From: a virus
IMG/VR virus record: IMGVR_UViG_3300021185_000947
Location: 1-27,994 of that record
Direction: 5' to 3' (one strand)
DNA length: 27,994 nt
Position 1 is the first letter of the stretch. The number at the start of each line of letters is the position of its first letter. A program made the position numbers and the translations under genes. Shown piece after piece: positions 12,593 through 20,057 of this stretch. The notes under the pieces were generated by a model. The model made no database searches and was not told the origin of the DNA. It was given only the letters and a program-made list of their open reading frames with translations.

Positions 12593-13713
12593 TTGTCTAC
12601 TCTTAACAGGATACAATCTGCGTTAATTCTTCCTGTAGGTTTCGACTCTTTAGTTGTCAATGCTTCGAACAATTTATCAAACTGTCGAACGGTCTTTTTC
12701 AATGCAATCGGGATAAACTCTTGAGGTTTACGCAGAGTCTTTGTCCTGCCTTTATCAAAGTCAAATCCTTGTAGCGTTGTGCCTTTGATCTCAAATCCGT
12801 CACGTCTATCAGTAACATACTCAGTTAACGTGCGTGTCTTTGTGTTTAAGACAAGTAAACGTCCAGCGCCTATGATCATTGCAGGATTAATCGAAACAAC
12901 CTTTAGATCACGATCTTCTTTCTGGTATTTCAAGGTTGCGATTTGTTTATCTGCCGTCTTAGGTTTAGGTGCTCGTGTTTTACGTTGTGCCTTACCTGCT
13001 TGAACAATACGGTCAAGATCTGTCAACATATCTAAACAAACTTTGATACGTCTTTTGAGTTCAGTTCGTTTGACATGTTCATGCGCTTCCATTGCCTGTT
13101 CGCACTTCTTGTCATATGCATCAGAGTATTCGAGCAACCAAAACTCTACGATCTGTCTTGCGAAAGGAACGAATGCGGGTTTCAGGTCATGTTTCTTGAA
13201 TCGAGCATATAGATCAATGGTCGACTTTTTGCCTGAAATCCAATCTTCTTCTAGATCATCAAGTTCAACAGCAAGCGTTGCATTGAATTTGTTTTGCATC
13301 AACTGCTTAGGATTCAATCGGACAACAGGTGTCTTGGCTTCGTCAGGGTCACCTTTTCTGTCTTCGATGATCTGATTTCCACGATCAATCAATCCTTCAA
13401 AATACGGACGACACTTATCACGATATTCTGCATACTTACCTTCAAACTCTAATCCGTTGTTCATCCAATGAATCGTAGCAGCATGAAAAGCAAACATGTA
13501 TAGCGTGTATTCTGGATTAGCAAGGATTGACTTAGCGTCATCTTTACTGAAATCTTTTCTCACATAATCTTTTACAAGAGTAACAATCTCTTTTCGTTCA
13601 ACCTCAAAGTGAAAATAATCTTTACACTTGACAAAGGAATCCATTGGCGCACCCTTAATACCTGTAAGTTTGCGTCTGCGTACTGTCTTCTTTTTAGGTT
13701 TTGCAATTGCCAT
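12589..13713 (-). CDS. Large conserved T4-like phage hypothetical
   Basis: 374 residues, basic at the N-terminus (KPKKKTVRRRKLTG). A mostly helical first 245 residues lead to a beta-rich region with VSINPAMIIGAGRLLVLNTKTRTLTEYVTD. Similar proteins occur in marine T4-like phages, I believe, with no assigned function. It is the first gene behind the promoter at 13745-13773, followed by an acidic unknown and then RNase H, so early expression and a DNA-related role are plausible. Confidence 0.8.
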   Translation of the reverse strand: MAIAKPKKKTVRRRKLTGIKGAPMDSFVKCKDYFHFEVERKEIVTLVKDYVRKDFSKDDAKSILANPEYTLYMFAFHAATIHWMNNGLEFEGKYAEYRDKCRPYFEGLIDRGNQIIEDRKGDPDEAKTPVVRLNPKQLMQNKFNATLAVELDDLEEDWISGKKSTIDLYARFKKHDLKPAFVPFARQIVEFWLLEYSDAYDKKCEQAMEAHEHVKRTELKRRIKVCLDMLTDLDRIVQAGKAQRKTRAPKPKTADKQIATLKYQKEDRDLKVVSINPAMIIGAGRLLVLNTKTRTLTEYVTDRRDGFEIKGTTLQGFDFDKGRTKTLRKPQEFIPIALKKTVRQFDKLFEALTTKESKPTGRINADCILLRVDK

Positions 13714-13744
13714 CTATAACTCCGATTCGTTTCGTAATGTGTAC

Positions 13745-13773
13745 ATTGTACATTATCTGAAACACTTTGTCAA
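13745..13773 (-). promoter_or_regulatory. Early sigma70-type promoter, 17-base spacer class
   Basis: Minus-strand TTGACA (13768-13773), 17-base spacer, and TACAAT (13745-13750), one base off consensus. The -35 overlaps the stop of the glycosyltransferase gene. It drives the operon 12188-13713 and possibly RNase H. Confidence 0.85.
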
Positions 13774-14711
13774 CCACCTTTTAAGATTAATCTCATCAAT
13801 TTATTCCAATCTTCCTTGCGAGTGTTCCAATCATACTTATAATCTGCGATAACTTTGGTAGTTTCTGTATTACTTCTGACATAATCAAAATTAAACTCGT
13901 GTATCATAATTGCCTTTTTTAACTCGGCATAAAAAGTATCAACGTGTTGCTGTTTATTATCAATAAAAGGATACATTTGAGATAGTCCTAAACTTGTCTC
14001 TTTTAACGCACCTAAAGCAGAGTGTACACAATAGCATCCAGCAGACAGTGCTTCAATCAAGCAAAGACAAGACGTTTCTTGCCACACAGAAGGATATGCG
14101 AAGATATGACTTTTTTGAAGAACCTCCCTAATCTCATCGTTTGATATTGATTTATGATATGTTATGTTCGGATGCCCGTGCAGCAGTTTGAACAAATCTT
14201 CATAGTCCTTATCTCTTTCACCCCATCCATACAAATCAAAAGATGAATAAACATCTAAATGTAAATTCTTATGCTCTGTAGACAATTGATTAAAAGCTGC
14301 GTAGAGATAATCTAATCCTCGATGAGGTGTCGAAAAGTATACTATGCGTAACTTATCGTCTTTTGGGTCAGGTTTAATGTGAAGTGGGATGGGTTCAATC
14401 GCATTATATAACACTGTTCCTGCACTATAAGGAACACCAAGATACATAAAATATTGTTCTTGTTGCCAATGCGACACAAAAACTAATTTATCAAATTTTC
14501 TCCATCCTTCATTAGCAAGATGCTGAACTTCTGGGTCAGTTGCAAGATCATGAAGAACAAGTATTTTCTTTTTTGTGTCGTCTAGCTCTTTGACACGACT
14601 GTGAATAATTTGAAACTGCTCTAATAATTCTGGATCACAATCATTTTGTATGCGAGCGGCCATGAGTTCTGTTCCTCCCATGGCGCTCTCATATTGTCTT
14701 TTAGTCGACAT
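13770..14711 (-). CDS. Glycosyltransferase, GT4-like (GT-B fold)
   Basis: 313 residues. N-terminal AMGGTELMAARI resembles the start of the sugar-acceptor domain, DKLVFVSHWQQEQY marks the linker, and FAYPSVWQETSCLCLIEALSAGC (about residues 209-231) is the E-x7-E type donor-binding motif (WQE...CLIEAL). Such phage enzymes may modify phage DNA or virion sugars, or change the host surface; the sequence alone does not decide. The start overlaps the gene at 14701 by 11 bases. It is shorter than most full GT4 enzymes. Confidence 0.85.
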   Translation of the reverse strand: MSTKRQYESAMGGTELMAARIQNDCDPELLEQFQIIHSRVKELDDTKKKILVLHDLATDPEVQHLANEGWRKFDKLVFVSHWQQEQYFMYLGVPYSAGTVLYNAIEPIPLHIKPDPKDDKLRIVYFSTPHRGLDYLYAAFNQLSTEHKNLHLDVYSSFDLYGWGERDKDYEDLFKLLHGHPNITYHKSISNDEIREVLQKSHIFAYPSVWQETSCLCLIEALSAGCYCVHSALGALKETSLGLSQMYPFIDNKQQHVDTFYAELKKAIMIHEFNFDYVRSNTETTKVIADYKYDWNTRKEDWNKLMRLILKGG

Positions 14712-14988
14712 ATTTTACGTCTTCAGCACTAATTGTTTTCAGGTTTGCGAGACAAAAAGATCTCCATCCATCTGCTTTGATGTCCCAAACAGGAAGCGCA
14801 GTCGGTTTTTTATCTGATTTTGATTTCGCAACTTTGTTTTCGGTATCATCAGGTGCTTCAGGAATAACTGCAGGATCAAGTGTTGCATTCATTACTCTTG
14901 TGCTGCCGTCCAACTTTTTAAAAGATATTACTGTAGTTCCAGTTTTTAATTTTTCAATCAATTCATCAAGTGTTATTTCTTTAGTCAT
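14701..14988 (-). CDS. Small SH3-barrel-like protein (DUF2693-like)
   Basis: 95 residues from MTKEITLDELIEKL. GGGAG lies 9 bases ahead of this ATG; a 9-residue upstream extension overlaps the glutaredoxin gene and looks less likely. The central TVISFKKLDGSTRVMNATLDPAVIP reads as paired beta strands like the SH3-barrel DUF2693 proteins of bacteria and phages. The C-terminal end is WRSFCLANLKTI. The function is unknown. Confidence 0.7.
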   Translation of the reverse strand: MTKEITLDELIEKLKTGTTVISFKKLDGSTRVMNATLDPAVIPEAPDDTENKVAKSKSDKKPTALPVWDIKADGWRSFCLANLKTISAEDVKYVD

Positions 14989-14989
14989 T

Positions 14990-15247
14990 CTATAATGCTC
15001 CCATTTCCATTTCATGTTTAATCATTTTTGTAAAATTGTCATATCCGCTGACACGTATATTCTTCCAAATCACTTGCGGGACATTCAGTTCTCCCGGAAA
15101 TAAATCTCTAAACTCAGATGTGACAGGTTCTTCCATCACATTTTTATGCATATAAGGAATGCCTAATGATTGACACAACTGCTCACATTTTAAGCAATGA
15201 ATGCAACCTGACATCCCATATATGACTGCTACATCACTTTTTTGCAT
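14990..15247 (-). CDS. Glutaredoxin-like protein, CIHC motif
   Basis: 85 residues with a strand followed by GMSGCIHCLKC, giving Cys15 and Cys18 of CxxC plus Cys21. NVPQVIW holds the cis-proline (Pro57) and VSGYDNF the conserved Gly-Tyr near the end. It fits the thioredoxin fold, glutaredoxin branch, though CIHC is an uncommon centre and the third cysteine is odd. It probably reduces a ribonucleotide reductase or another phage protein. It overlaps the 56-residue gene by 14 bases. Confidence 0.83.
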   Translation of the reverse strand: MQKSDVAVIYGMSGCIHCLKCEQLCQSLGIPYMHKNVMEEPVTSEFRDLFPGELNVPQVIWKNIRVSGYDNFTKMIKHEMEMGAL

Positions 15248-15404
15248 CTTTCTTAGCAGCGCTCTCCGCAGTTACTTTTGCGCAATCATCGACAGCAGAT
15301 GGCTCATCCTTCTTGCCAAAGATTGCATCCCAATTATCCTCAAACTTCTTTTTATCGACAGTCGGACGTTGCTTGCTTCCTTTACCACCGTGTGTTGCAC
15401 TCAT
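15234..15404 (-). CDS. Small conserved phage protein between glutaredoxins
   Basis: A 56-residue frame starting MSATHGGKGSKQRPT, with FEDNWDAIFGKKDE in the middle and a Lys/Ala-rich tail. It overlaps the CGYC glutaredoxin by an ATGA junction and the CIHC protein by 14 bases. Similar short proteins of this pattern occur next to redox genes in T4-like phages, I believe. No function known. Confidence 0.72.
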   Translation of the reverse strand: MSATHGGKGSKQRPTVDKKKFEDNWDAIFGKKDEPSAVDDCAKVTAESAAKKDAKK

Positions 15405-15643
15405 TTTACCGATGCCGCTAGTTCAGTGTAACCGCCAACATAACCCCAGTCATCTCCGTCAACAGTAAAGATTTGTGGGACAGTTCTAAATTCTTTACCT
15501 GCAATTTCCATTAAGCGATCTTGCTCGCCAGGAGCAACTTCGGTCAAACACTTGTAATCATACTCCAAACCTTTTTGCTCAAGGACTGCTTTTGCTTGTC
15601 TGCAATAACCACAGACGGGTGTTCCTATAACTACATATTTCAT
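15401..15643 (-). CDS. Glutaredoxin, CGYC motif
   Basis: 80 residues, a complete minimal glutaredoxin: strand MKYVVIGTPVCGYCRQAK (Cys11 and Cys14), TVPQIF (54-59) with the cis-proline, and GYVGGYTEL near the end. CGYC is a typical dithiol centre. It can donate electrons to ribonucleotide reductase, as T4 NrdC does. The ATGA overlap with the gene at 15234 and its position in a redox cluster support co-expression. NrdA in this same genome has a glutaredoxin domain too. Confidence 0.9.
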   Translation of the reverse strand: MKYVVIGTPVCGYCRQAKAVLEQKGLEYDYKCLTEVAPGEQDRLMEIAGKEFRTVPQIFTVDGDDWGYVGGYTELAASVK

Positions 15644-15646
15644 TTA

Positions 15647-15952
15647 TTAGTTCCTATCTTTCCAAGAGTTAATCATTACTTCTATTAAATCATCAGGAAG
15701 AGTTCCATACTGTGGGTTTTCTTTCCTGACAAATTCATATGCTGTTTTTTCGTCAAGTTCACTAACATCGACAATCATTTCGTCAAGCATACGTTGCGAT
15801 ACAGGATTGACTTCTTCTGCCATTACACACTCTTCTGCCCATCCTAATTGTACAGGTGCATCAGGGTTCAATGCTTGCAATTCATCTTTCGGAATCACAT
15901 ACCTATGCTTGAAATGTACAATTGAATCTACAATCACATATCTTCTACTCAT
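15647..15952 (-). CDS. Conserved phage hypothetical, acidic
   Basis: 101 residues beginning MSRRYVIVDSIVHFKHRYVIP, then an acidic helical C-terminus. No active-site motif is visible. It starts within the last 8 bases of the MazG-like gene and ends 3 bases before the glutaredoxin, in the same operon. I recognise the type from marine phages but not a family name. Confidence 0.72.
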   Translation of the reverse strand: MSRRYVIVDSIVHFKHRYVIPKDELQALNPDAPVQLGWAEECVMAEEVNPVSQRMLDEMIVDVSELDEKTAYEFVRKENPQYGTLPDDLIEVMINSWKDRN

Positions 15953-16226
15953 CGATCAAAGTGCTCCATCTTTTGAGTTTATTTGTTTTGACTATTGCAC
16001 GATCTTTTAGTTCATCCCAATCAGTCAATCCATATTTAACCATAAGATCAATCATACAGTAAACATCACCAAGTTCTTCAACTAACGGCACTTTTTGATT
16101 GGTTTCTACTTGATCAACAGATTCGTACTTGCGCATAATTTTACTGCATCGTTGTGTCAATTCGCCACATTCTTCCATCGTGATTGTCATCAACTGCTGT
16201 AAGTTATTGATGGGATTGTTTTTCAT
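15945..16226 (-). CDS. MazG-like nucleotide pyrophosphohydrolase
   Basis: 93 residues from MKNNPINNLQQL. TMEECGELTQ (16-25, Glu18, Glu19, Glu22) and PLVEELGDVYCMIDLM (47-62, Glu50, Glu51, Asp54) are the ExxE and ExxD metal-binding helices of the all-alpha NTP pyrophosphatase superfamily. The enzyme would hydrolyse nucleotides such as dCTP or (p)ppGpp-like substrates; the exact one is not readable. The ATG forms a TGATG junction with the GroES stop; a GTG one codon earlier is possible but less likely. Confidence 0.87.
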   Translation of the reverse strand: MKNNPINNLQQLMTITMEECGELTQRCSKIMRKYESVDQVETNQKVPLVEELGDVYCMIDLMVKYGLTDWDELKDRAIVKTNKLKRWSTLIDE

Positions 16227-16492
16227 CACACAACCGCTTTGATGAATAACCTATCTATAATCGCCGCTTTTTTCCCGTCAATATTGATGGGCATTGATTT
16301 AGGCCATTCTAAATAAACTTCATCACCTTGTTTGATTTCACCTTCTGCTTGAATCGCAGGACTAACAGCAAGAACTAATCCTGGTTGAACCGCTTTATCA
16401 ATCTTACCTGGGTCGGTTAGGATAATGCCGCCTGCTGTTGTCACATCTTTTTCAATTTCTGTCACGAGAACATTATTACTCAACATTTTCAT
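16226..16492 (-). CDS. groES: GroES-like co-chaperonin
   Basis: 88 residues. MKMLSNNVLVTEIEKDVTTAGGIIL is the classical GroES opening with the mobile-loop region around TTAGGIIL (18-25). VQPGLVLAVSP and QGDEVYLEWPKS complete the beta barrel, and it ends with the conserved FIKAVV. Phage GroES homologues work with host GroEL to fold the major capsid protein, as T4 gp31 does. The ATG at 16490-16492 follows GAGAGG; an upstream start reaches into the neighbouring gene and is less convincing. Confidence 0.9.
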   Translation of the reverse strand: MKMLSNNVLVTEIEKDVTTAGGIILTDPGKIDKAVQPGLVLAVSPAIQAEGEIKQGDEVYLEWPKSMPINIDGKKAAIIDRLFIKAVV

Positions 16493-16496
16493 ACTA

Positions 16497-16895
16497 TTAT
16501 ATTTCCTCTCTGATACTTCTAAACTCAAGTTCTAATCTGAATGCTCGCTTAAATTGCGGAACAATATCAGACACATTTTCTAATACTGCTTCAATATGAT
16601 CAGTTGACATACCAGACAACTTCTTATATGTGAGCGGTTGATCGCCATTAGGACCACGACTACCCCATTCCATTGCTTCACGAACTTTATCGAACGGGTC
16701 ATCATCCCAAACAGTATGATGAATCTCATCGCCATGCGCAGAACATCTTACATAAGATAGTCCGCCATCGATCATATATGTTTTACCATTTTCATCAGTA
16801 TACTCTTGATAATCATGTCTGTGTCTTGATTGTAGAATTGTTCCGTCTGGCGTCTCAAGACAGTTCTTAATTAACTTTGCGCCATTATTTTCCAT
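16497..16895 (-). CDS. Conserved phage hypothetical, His-rich
   Basis: 132 residues. GTILQSRHRHDYQEYTDENGKTYMIDGGLSYVRCS (about 19-53) is a beta-rich core with several histidines, followed by HGDEIHHTVWDDD and a helical C-terminus. This layout is widespread in phages. The His and Cys residues could bind metal but I cannot show it. It ends 4 bases before GroES. Confidence 0.75.
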   Translation of the reverse strand: MENNGAKLIKNCLETPDGTILQSRHRHDYQEYTDENGKTYMIDGGLSYVRCSAHGDEIHHTVWDDDPFDKVREAMEWGSRGPNGDQPLTYKKLSGMSTDHIEAVLENVSDIVPQFKRAFRLELEFRSIREEI

Positions 16896-17463
16896 CAGCT
16901 ATTTCACTCCAATGTAAATCGATTCGTGAGTCACCCTTTTTGTTCCAGTGCCATTCGACACCGCATTCTTCAATGATGGGTAATATTTCTTTCAAGTTCT
17001 TAACGCCTTCCTTGTCGCCGTTGAAACAGAATGTTGAATAAGTTTGTTCATAATAAGTATAATGAGGATAGACACAATACTTACGATTTTTAATGTCTAA
17101 TTCCTTTTGCATTTCTTCTGGCAACACATAACCCATGCCGTTACAAATCTCACAATCATCTTCTGTTTCATTGTCCCATCCTTCACCGCAACAAGGATCG
17201 CACTCTTCACCTTCTTCATAAAGGTCAATTTGACAATCTTGTTCGTGATTGAATAGGACTTTAGCGAGGTCAACATCCTTGTATTCTATCGGGTTCCCGT
17301 CTTTGTCCTCACGAATAAGATAACCATCCTTGTCGTATTGAGCATCAAAGTAATCAGGAACATCCATCCATGCACATGATTGACAACAAGCGTGTCCCCA
17401 TCCGCAATACCAACCCTCTTCTCTTAGGCGGTCAAATAGAATATCAAGTCTGTTCTTTTTCAT
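16885..17463 (-). CDS. Cys-rich hypothetical, DUF6891-like with zinc knuckle
   Basis: 192 residues. The N-terminal WYCGWGHACCQSCAW (18-32) and VLFNHEQDC (about 69-77) resemble DUF6891, and CDPCCGEG...CEICNGMGY (about 88-111) is a DnaJ-type zinc-knuckle pattern. The remainder holds Trp and Tyr pairs. No enzyme is implied. The start forms a TAATG junction with the gene at 17463-17747. The double cysteine-rich layout is uncommon. Confidence 0.72.
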   Translation of the reverse strand: MKKNRLDILFDRLREEGWYCGWGHACCQSCAWMDVPDYFDAQYDKDGYLIREDKDGNPIEYKDVDLAKVLFNHEQDCQIDLYEEGEECDPCCGEGWDNETEDDCEICNGMGYVLPEEMQKELDIKNRKYCVYPHYTYYEQTYSTFCFNGDKEGVKNLKEILPIIEECGVEWHWNKKGDSRIDLHWSEIADGK

Positions 17464-17747
17464 TAGATGATTAAACCACTCGTTGCTTGACGATATGCTT
17501 TAACAATTTCTTCATTAGTTTTTACGGTGAAGATTACGCCGCCAGCACTAAGCAGAAGTTCAGGAGGATTTTCAATTCCTGTCAAACAAATTCCACGAGC
17601 GAAGCCCATTGAACCTTCTTCTTGCCCCGCCACAAGCATTTTGGGATCTTTTAAAGTCACACCTGCTTCCGTTGCAGAAACAAACTTACCAACAAACTCG
17701 CCGCTCAAAGTTGCGACTGATACAACATCATTTTTATCAAAACTCAT
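17463..17747 (-). CDS. Small beta-barrel phage protein
   Basis: 94 residues with VSVATLSGEFVGKFVSATEAGVTLKDPKML (9-38) that reads as Sm-like or small beta-barrel strands, followed by a hydrophobic C-terminal half. No ligand site is visible. The family occurs in marine T4-like phages, as far as I recall. It leads the operon toward the glutaredoxins and GroES, and has TATAGGAAATTGAAATG as a ribosome site. Confidence 0.7.
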   Translation of the reverse strand: MSFDKNDVVSVATLSGEFVGKFVSATEAGVTLKDPKMLVAGQEEGSMGFARGICLTGIENPPELLLSAGGVIFTVKTNEEIVKAYRQATSGLII

Positions 17748-17761
17748 TTCAATTTCCTATT

Positions 17762-17884
17762 TTAAATTAATAATTCTTTCACACATAAAATAACTACTGC
17801 TAACAAACCGGAGGCAACTAAACCAAATAACGAACCCCAAAGGTAAAAGTTAATGTAATCATCGTCTACTATTTTCTTTTTCAT
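17762..17884 (-). CDS. Tiny single-pass membrane protein
   Basis: A 40-residue frame reading MKKKIVDDDYINFYLWGSLF and then a hydrophobic stretch (GLVASGLLAVVILC, about 21-34), followed by VKELLI. The ribosome site AAGGA lies 9 bases ahead of the ATG. A positively charged N-terminus and one membrane helix suggest an inner-membrane protein. It lies between two other short genes and has no family I recognise. Confidence 0.68.
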   Translation of the reverse strand: MKKKIVDDDYINFYLWGSLFGLVASGLLAVVILCVKELLI

Positions 17885-17934
17885 TGCAATAAATCCTTAT
17901 GTTTTTAGGCATAGTGATTTATTTATTCATCTTT

Positions 17935-18051
17935 TTAACGATCTTCGTGTTTTTCGTGAGATAATCCTAAACCCACTGCTTCAAACACCGCAATGACAAA
18001 ACCTAAACTTCCGATTGATATTGCCAAACCATACAATGCATCTACTAGCAT
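17935..18051 (-). CDS. Tiny membrane protein behind early promoter
   Basis: A 38-residue frame: MLVDALYGLAISIGSLGFVI, hydrophobic throughout residues 4-31, then a charged tail (HEKHEDR). A strong ribosome site, CAGGAG, is 6 bases before the ATG, and the early promoter at 18088-18116 is just upstream. It is probably the first gene of that transcript. The function is unknown; the context suggests a host-membrane factor. Confidence 0.7.
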   Translation of the reverse strand: MLVDALYGLAISIGSLGFVIAVFEAVGLGLSHEKHEDR

Positions 18052-18087
18052 AATAATCTCCTGACTCATTTTGATTGATATAGCGTT

Positions 18088-18116
18088 ATTATACAACAAT
18101 CAAAACCTTTTGTCAA
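18088..18116 (-). promoter_or_regulatory. Early sigma70-type promoter, 17-base spacer class
   Basis: Minus-strand TTGACA (18111-18116), 17-base spacer, TATAAT (18088-18093). Its first bases TTGACAAAAGGTTT match the promoter at 5262-5290. It drives the short membrane genes and probably the operon down to the glutaredoxins. Confidence 0.88.
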
Positions 18117-18120
18117 CCAG

Positions 18121-18567
18121 TTAATCCCACAGGTCCTCATAATACTTTCCGAACAACCTAAATCCATTTTTGATTCTGTGATAACTTTCAACTTGATCTC
18201 GTTCAAAGATCATTCTTTCCCTGGGCGAACAAAACACTCTTTCAGTGTCGCCATCCCATTCACCTACTTTATGCTGGAATGCGTAAATCATTTCTGACAT
18301 TACATAATCCCATCGCTCGTGAACTTTATCATCGCCATGTAACCTTTCAGGAACATCGTGTAATTCGACTTTTGCGGAACCGTGTCCTGTTTTAGCGAGT
18401 TGCATCAACGAAGGCAAGATTATTTCTGCTAACGTACAATCCATTGACCATGTATCCCAAGGATCAATTCTAACTTGCGTTTTCTGTTTAGGAACATATC
18501 CAAACCATTGAAAAAGATATCTATGATACCATCTATCTTTAGGAAAATCACCTATATTTACTTTCAT
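18121..18567 (-). CDS. Conserved T4-like phage hypothetical
   Basis: 148 residues with the pattern [25 protein letters not shown] (about 33-57) and [18 protein letters not shown] (about 83-100), which I recognise as a widely conserved phage family of unknown function. It has no signal peptide. It overlaps the GlyA start by 4 bases. A virion or head-assembly role has been suggested by context in such genomes, but this is not shown here. Confidence 0.78.
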   Translation of the reverse strand: MKVNIGDFPKDRWYHRYLFQWFGYVPKQKTQVRIDPWDTWSMDCTLAEIILPSLMQLAKTGHGSAKVELHDVPERLHGDDKVHERWDYVMSEMIYAFQHKVGEWDGDTERVFCSPRERMIFERDQVESYHRIKNGFRLFGKYYEDLWD

Positions 18568-19703
18568 GCTAAAATTTCCGTTATCCTTATTGCTAGATTA
18601 GTAAACCATTCCTCATCGTGACCACGAGTCGTTTCTGCCGCTGTACCTATACGAATACCGCTTGTTTCAACGAATGATCGTGGGTCGTTCGGAACGCCAT
18701 TCTTGTTGACTGTGATTCCACTATCTTCTAATATGTCTGCCGCTTCACGACCACTATATTGACTATCGCTTAAATCCATCAGAATGATATGTGAATCTGT
18801 CCCGCCTGTTTGAACAGGAAATCCTCTTTCCTCAAACACTTTACACATCGCTTTCGCATTCTTCACAACCTTTGTTGCATACTCGACAAACTCTGGTGTT
18901 GATGCTTCGATAAAGCATTGTGCTTTTGCGGCAATGATATGCATCAAAGGTCCGCCTTGAGTGCCTGGAAATATTGCACTATTGATCTTTCTTGTGTAAT
19001 CTTCGTTGTTCCATAAGATTACTCCGCCTCTAGGACCTCTTAGAGTCTTATGCGTAGTCGATGTAACAACATCAGCATATTGCATAGGACTGTCATACGC
19101 ACAACCAGCAATCAGACCAGAATAGTGTGCCATATCTACGAGTAAATATGCACCAACCTCGTCTGCAATATCTCTAAACTCTGCCCAGTCAATTTGTCGT
19201 GGGTATGCACTTGCACCCGCAACAATCATCTTTGGCTTATGGCGTTCTGCTAACATTCTAACCTGATCGTAGTTGATGTAGCCATTCTCTTCAACACCAT
19301 ACGAAATCGCATCGTAAATCTTACCAGAAATATTTGGTGGACTACCATGACTTAGATGACCGCCACTTGCCAAATCCATTCCAAGAATAGTATCACCTGG
19401 CTTGAGAAATGCTTGATAAACTGCTGTATTTGCGTTTGCGCCGCAGTGAGGTTGCACATTTGCATAGTTTGCGCCAAATAACTCACACAAGGTATCGATT
19501 GCTAACTCTTCAACTCTATCCATGTTATCACAACCATTGTAGTATCGTTTACCAGGATAACCCTCTGCGTATTTGTTTGTGAATACGCTGCCCGCTAACT
19601 CCATGACTGCATCACTGGCAAAGTTTTCGCTCGCAATCAACTCAATTGTTCTTCCCTGTCGATTAGTTTCACTTCTCAAGATGTTACTTATTCTTCTATC
19701 CAT
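18564..19703 (-). CDS. glyA: Serine hydroxymethyltransferase (shortened)
   Basis: 379 residues against about 417 in E. coli GlyA. The core is intact: ELIASENF (21-28), [10 protein letters not shown] (49-58), HGGHLSHGS (the [14 protein letters not shown] stretch, 111-124), VDMAHYSGL and the PLP lysine in [15 protein letters not shown] (Lys219). Compared with E. coli it lacks about 14 residues at the start and about 36 at the end. The reaction turns serine and tetrahydrofolate into glycine and methylene-tetrahydrofolate, which feeds dTMP synthesis. It overlaps the upstream small gene by 16 bases and the downstream one by 4. Confidence 0.94.
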   Translation of the reverse strand: MDRRISNILRSETNRQGRTIELIASENFASDAVMELAGSVFTNKYAEGYPGKRYYNGCDNMDRVEELAIDTLCELFGANYANVQPHCGANANTAVYQAFLKPGDTILGMDLASGGHLSHGSPPNISGKIYDAISYGVEENGYINYDQVRMLAERHKPKMIVAGASAYPRQIDWAEFRDIADEVGAYLLVDMAHYSGLIAGCAYDSPMQYADVVTSTTHKTLRGPRGGVILWNNEDYTRKINSAIFPGTQGGPLMHIIAAKAQCFIEASTPEFVEYATKVVKNAKAMCKVFEERGFPVQTGGTDSHIILMDLSDSQYSGREAADILEDSGITVNKNGVPNDPRSFVETSGIRIGTAAETTRGHDEEWFTNLAIRITEILA

Positions 19704-19870
19704 TCTTCCTCTTCTTTTATGTCAGGATGCTCTAACCATCGTTCATGCATATAATACCACTCATATGCCTTTTCTTTTGTTTCGAATTGTGGGCTCAATG
19801 CAACATTATTGTCGCTAACCCAAAACCAAACAATCTGTATTTTGTTTTTGTTACATTTTATCAACTTCAT
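19688..19870 (-). CDS. Small hypothetical protein upstream of glyA
   Basis: 60 residues: a beta-rich start ([19 protein letters not shown]) and an acidic, Trp-rich C-terminus ([24 protein letters not shown]). It overlaps glyA by 16 bases and the gene at 19851 by 20, so it is translated in a tightly coupled chain. No known domain is visible. Its acidic C-terminus and aromatic content are the only guides. Confidence 0.68.
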   Translation of the reverse strand: MKLIKCNKNKIQIVWFWVSDNNVALSPQFETKEKAYEWYYMHERWLEHPDIKEEEEWIEE

Positions 19871-20057
19871 GGACAGTACCCAGGTTTACACCTATTGTCT
19901 TGTTTAATCGACTCATAGGGATATTATCCTGTGAGAGTTCTAACGCTTTTTGTTTCATATTCACATTAAAGTTATCACGAAACCAAATATCAACTCTATC
20001 AGCGATGTCAATCGCTTTGCGAAAGATCTTACCTTTCCATTTGTTTAATATTCGCAT
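19851..20057 (-). CDS. Small basic hypothetical protein
   Basis: 68 residues, basic at the N-terminus (ILNKWKGKIFRKAIDIADRVD), then FRDNFNVNMKQKALELSQ and a short tail. It starts in a TAATG junction with the gp4-like gene and overlaps the next gene by 20 bases. Probably a real coupled gene, function unknown. Confidence 0.62.
   Translation of the reverse strand: MRILNKWKGKIFRKAIDIADRVDIWFRDNFNVNMKQKALELSQDNIPMSRLNKTIGVNLGTVHEVDKM

Noticed and set aside
13043-13375. 110-residue plus-strand frame
   Set aside because: It is antisense to a well-supported 374-residue gene, with no promoter or ribosome site.
17917-17928. AATAAATA on the minus strand as another late promoter
   Set aside because: It is imperfect, in AT-rich sequence between two small genes already served by an early promoter, so evidence is too weak.
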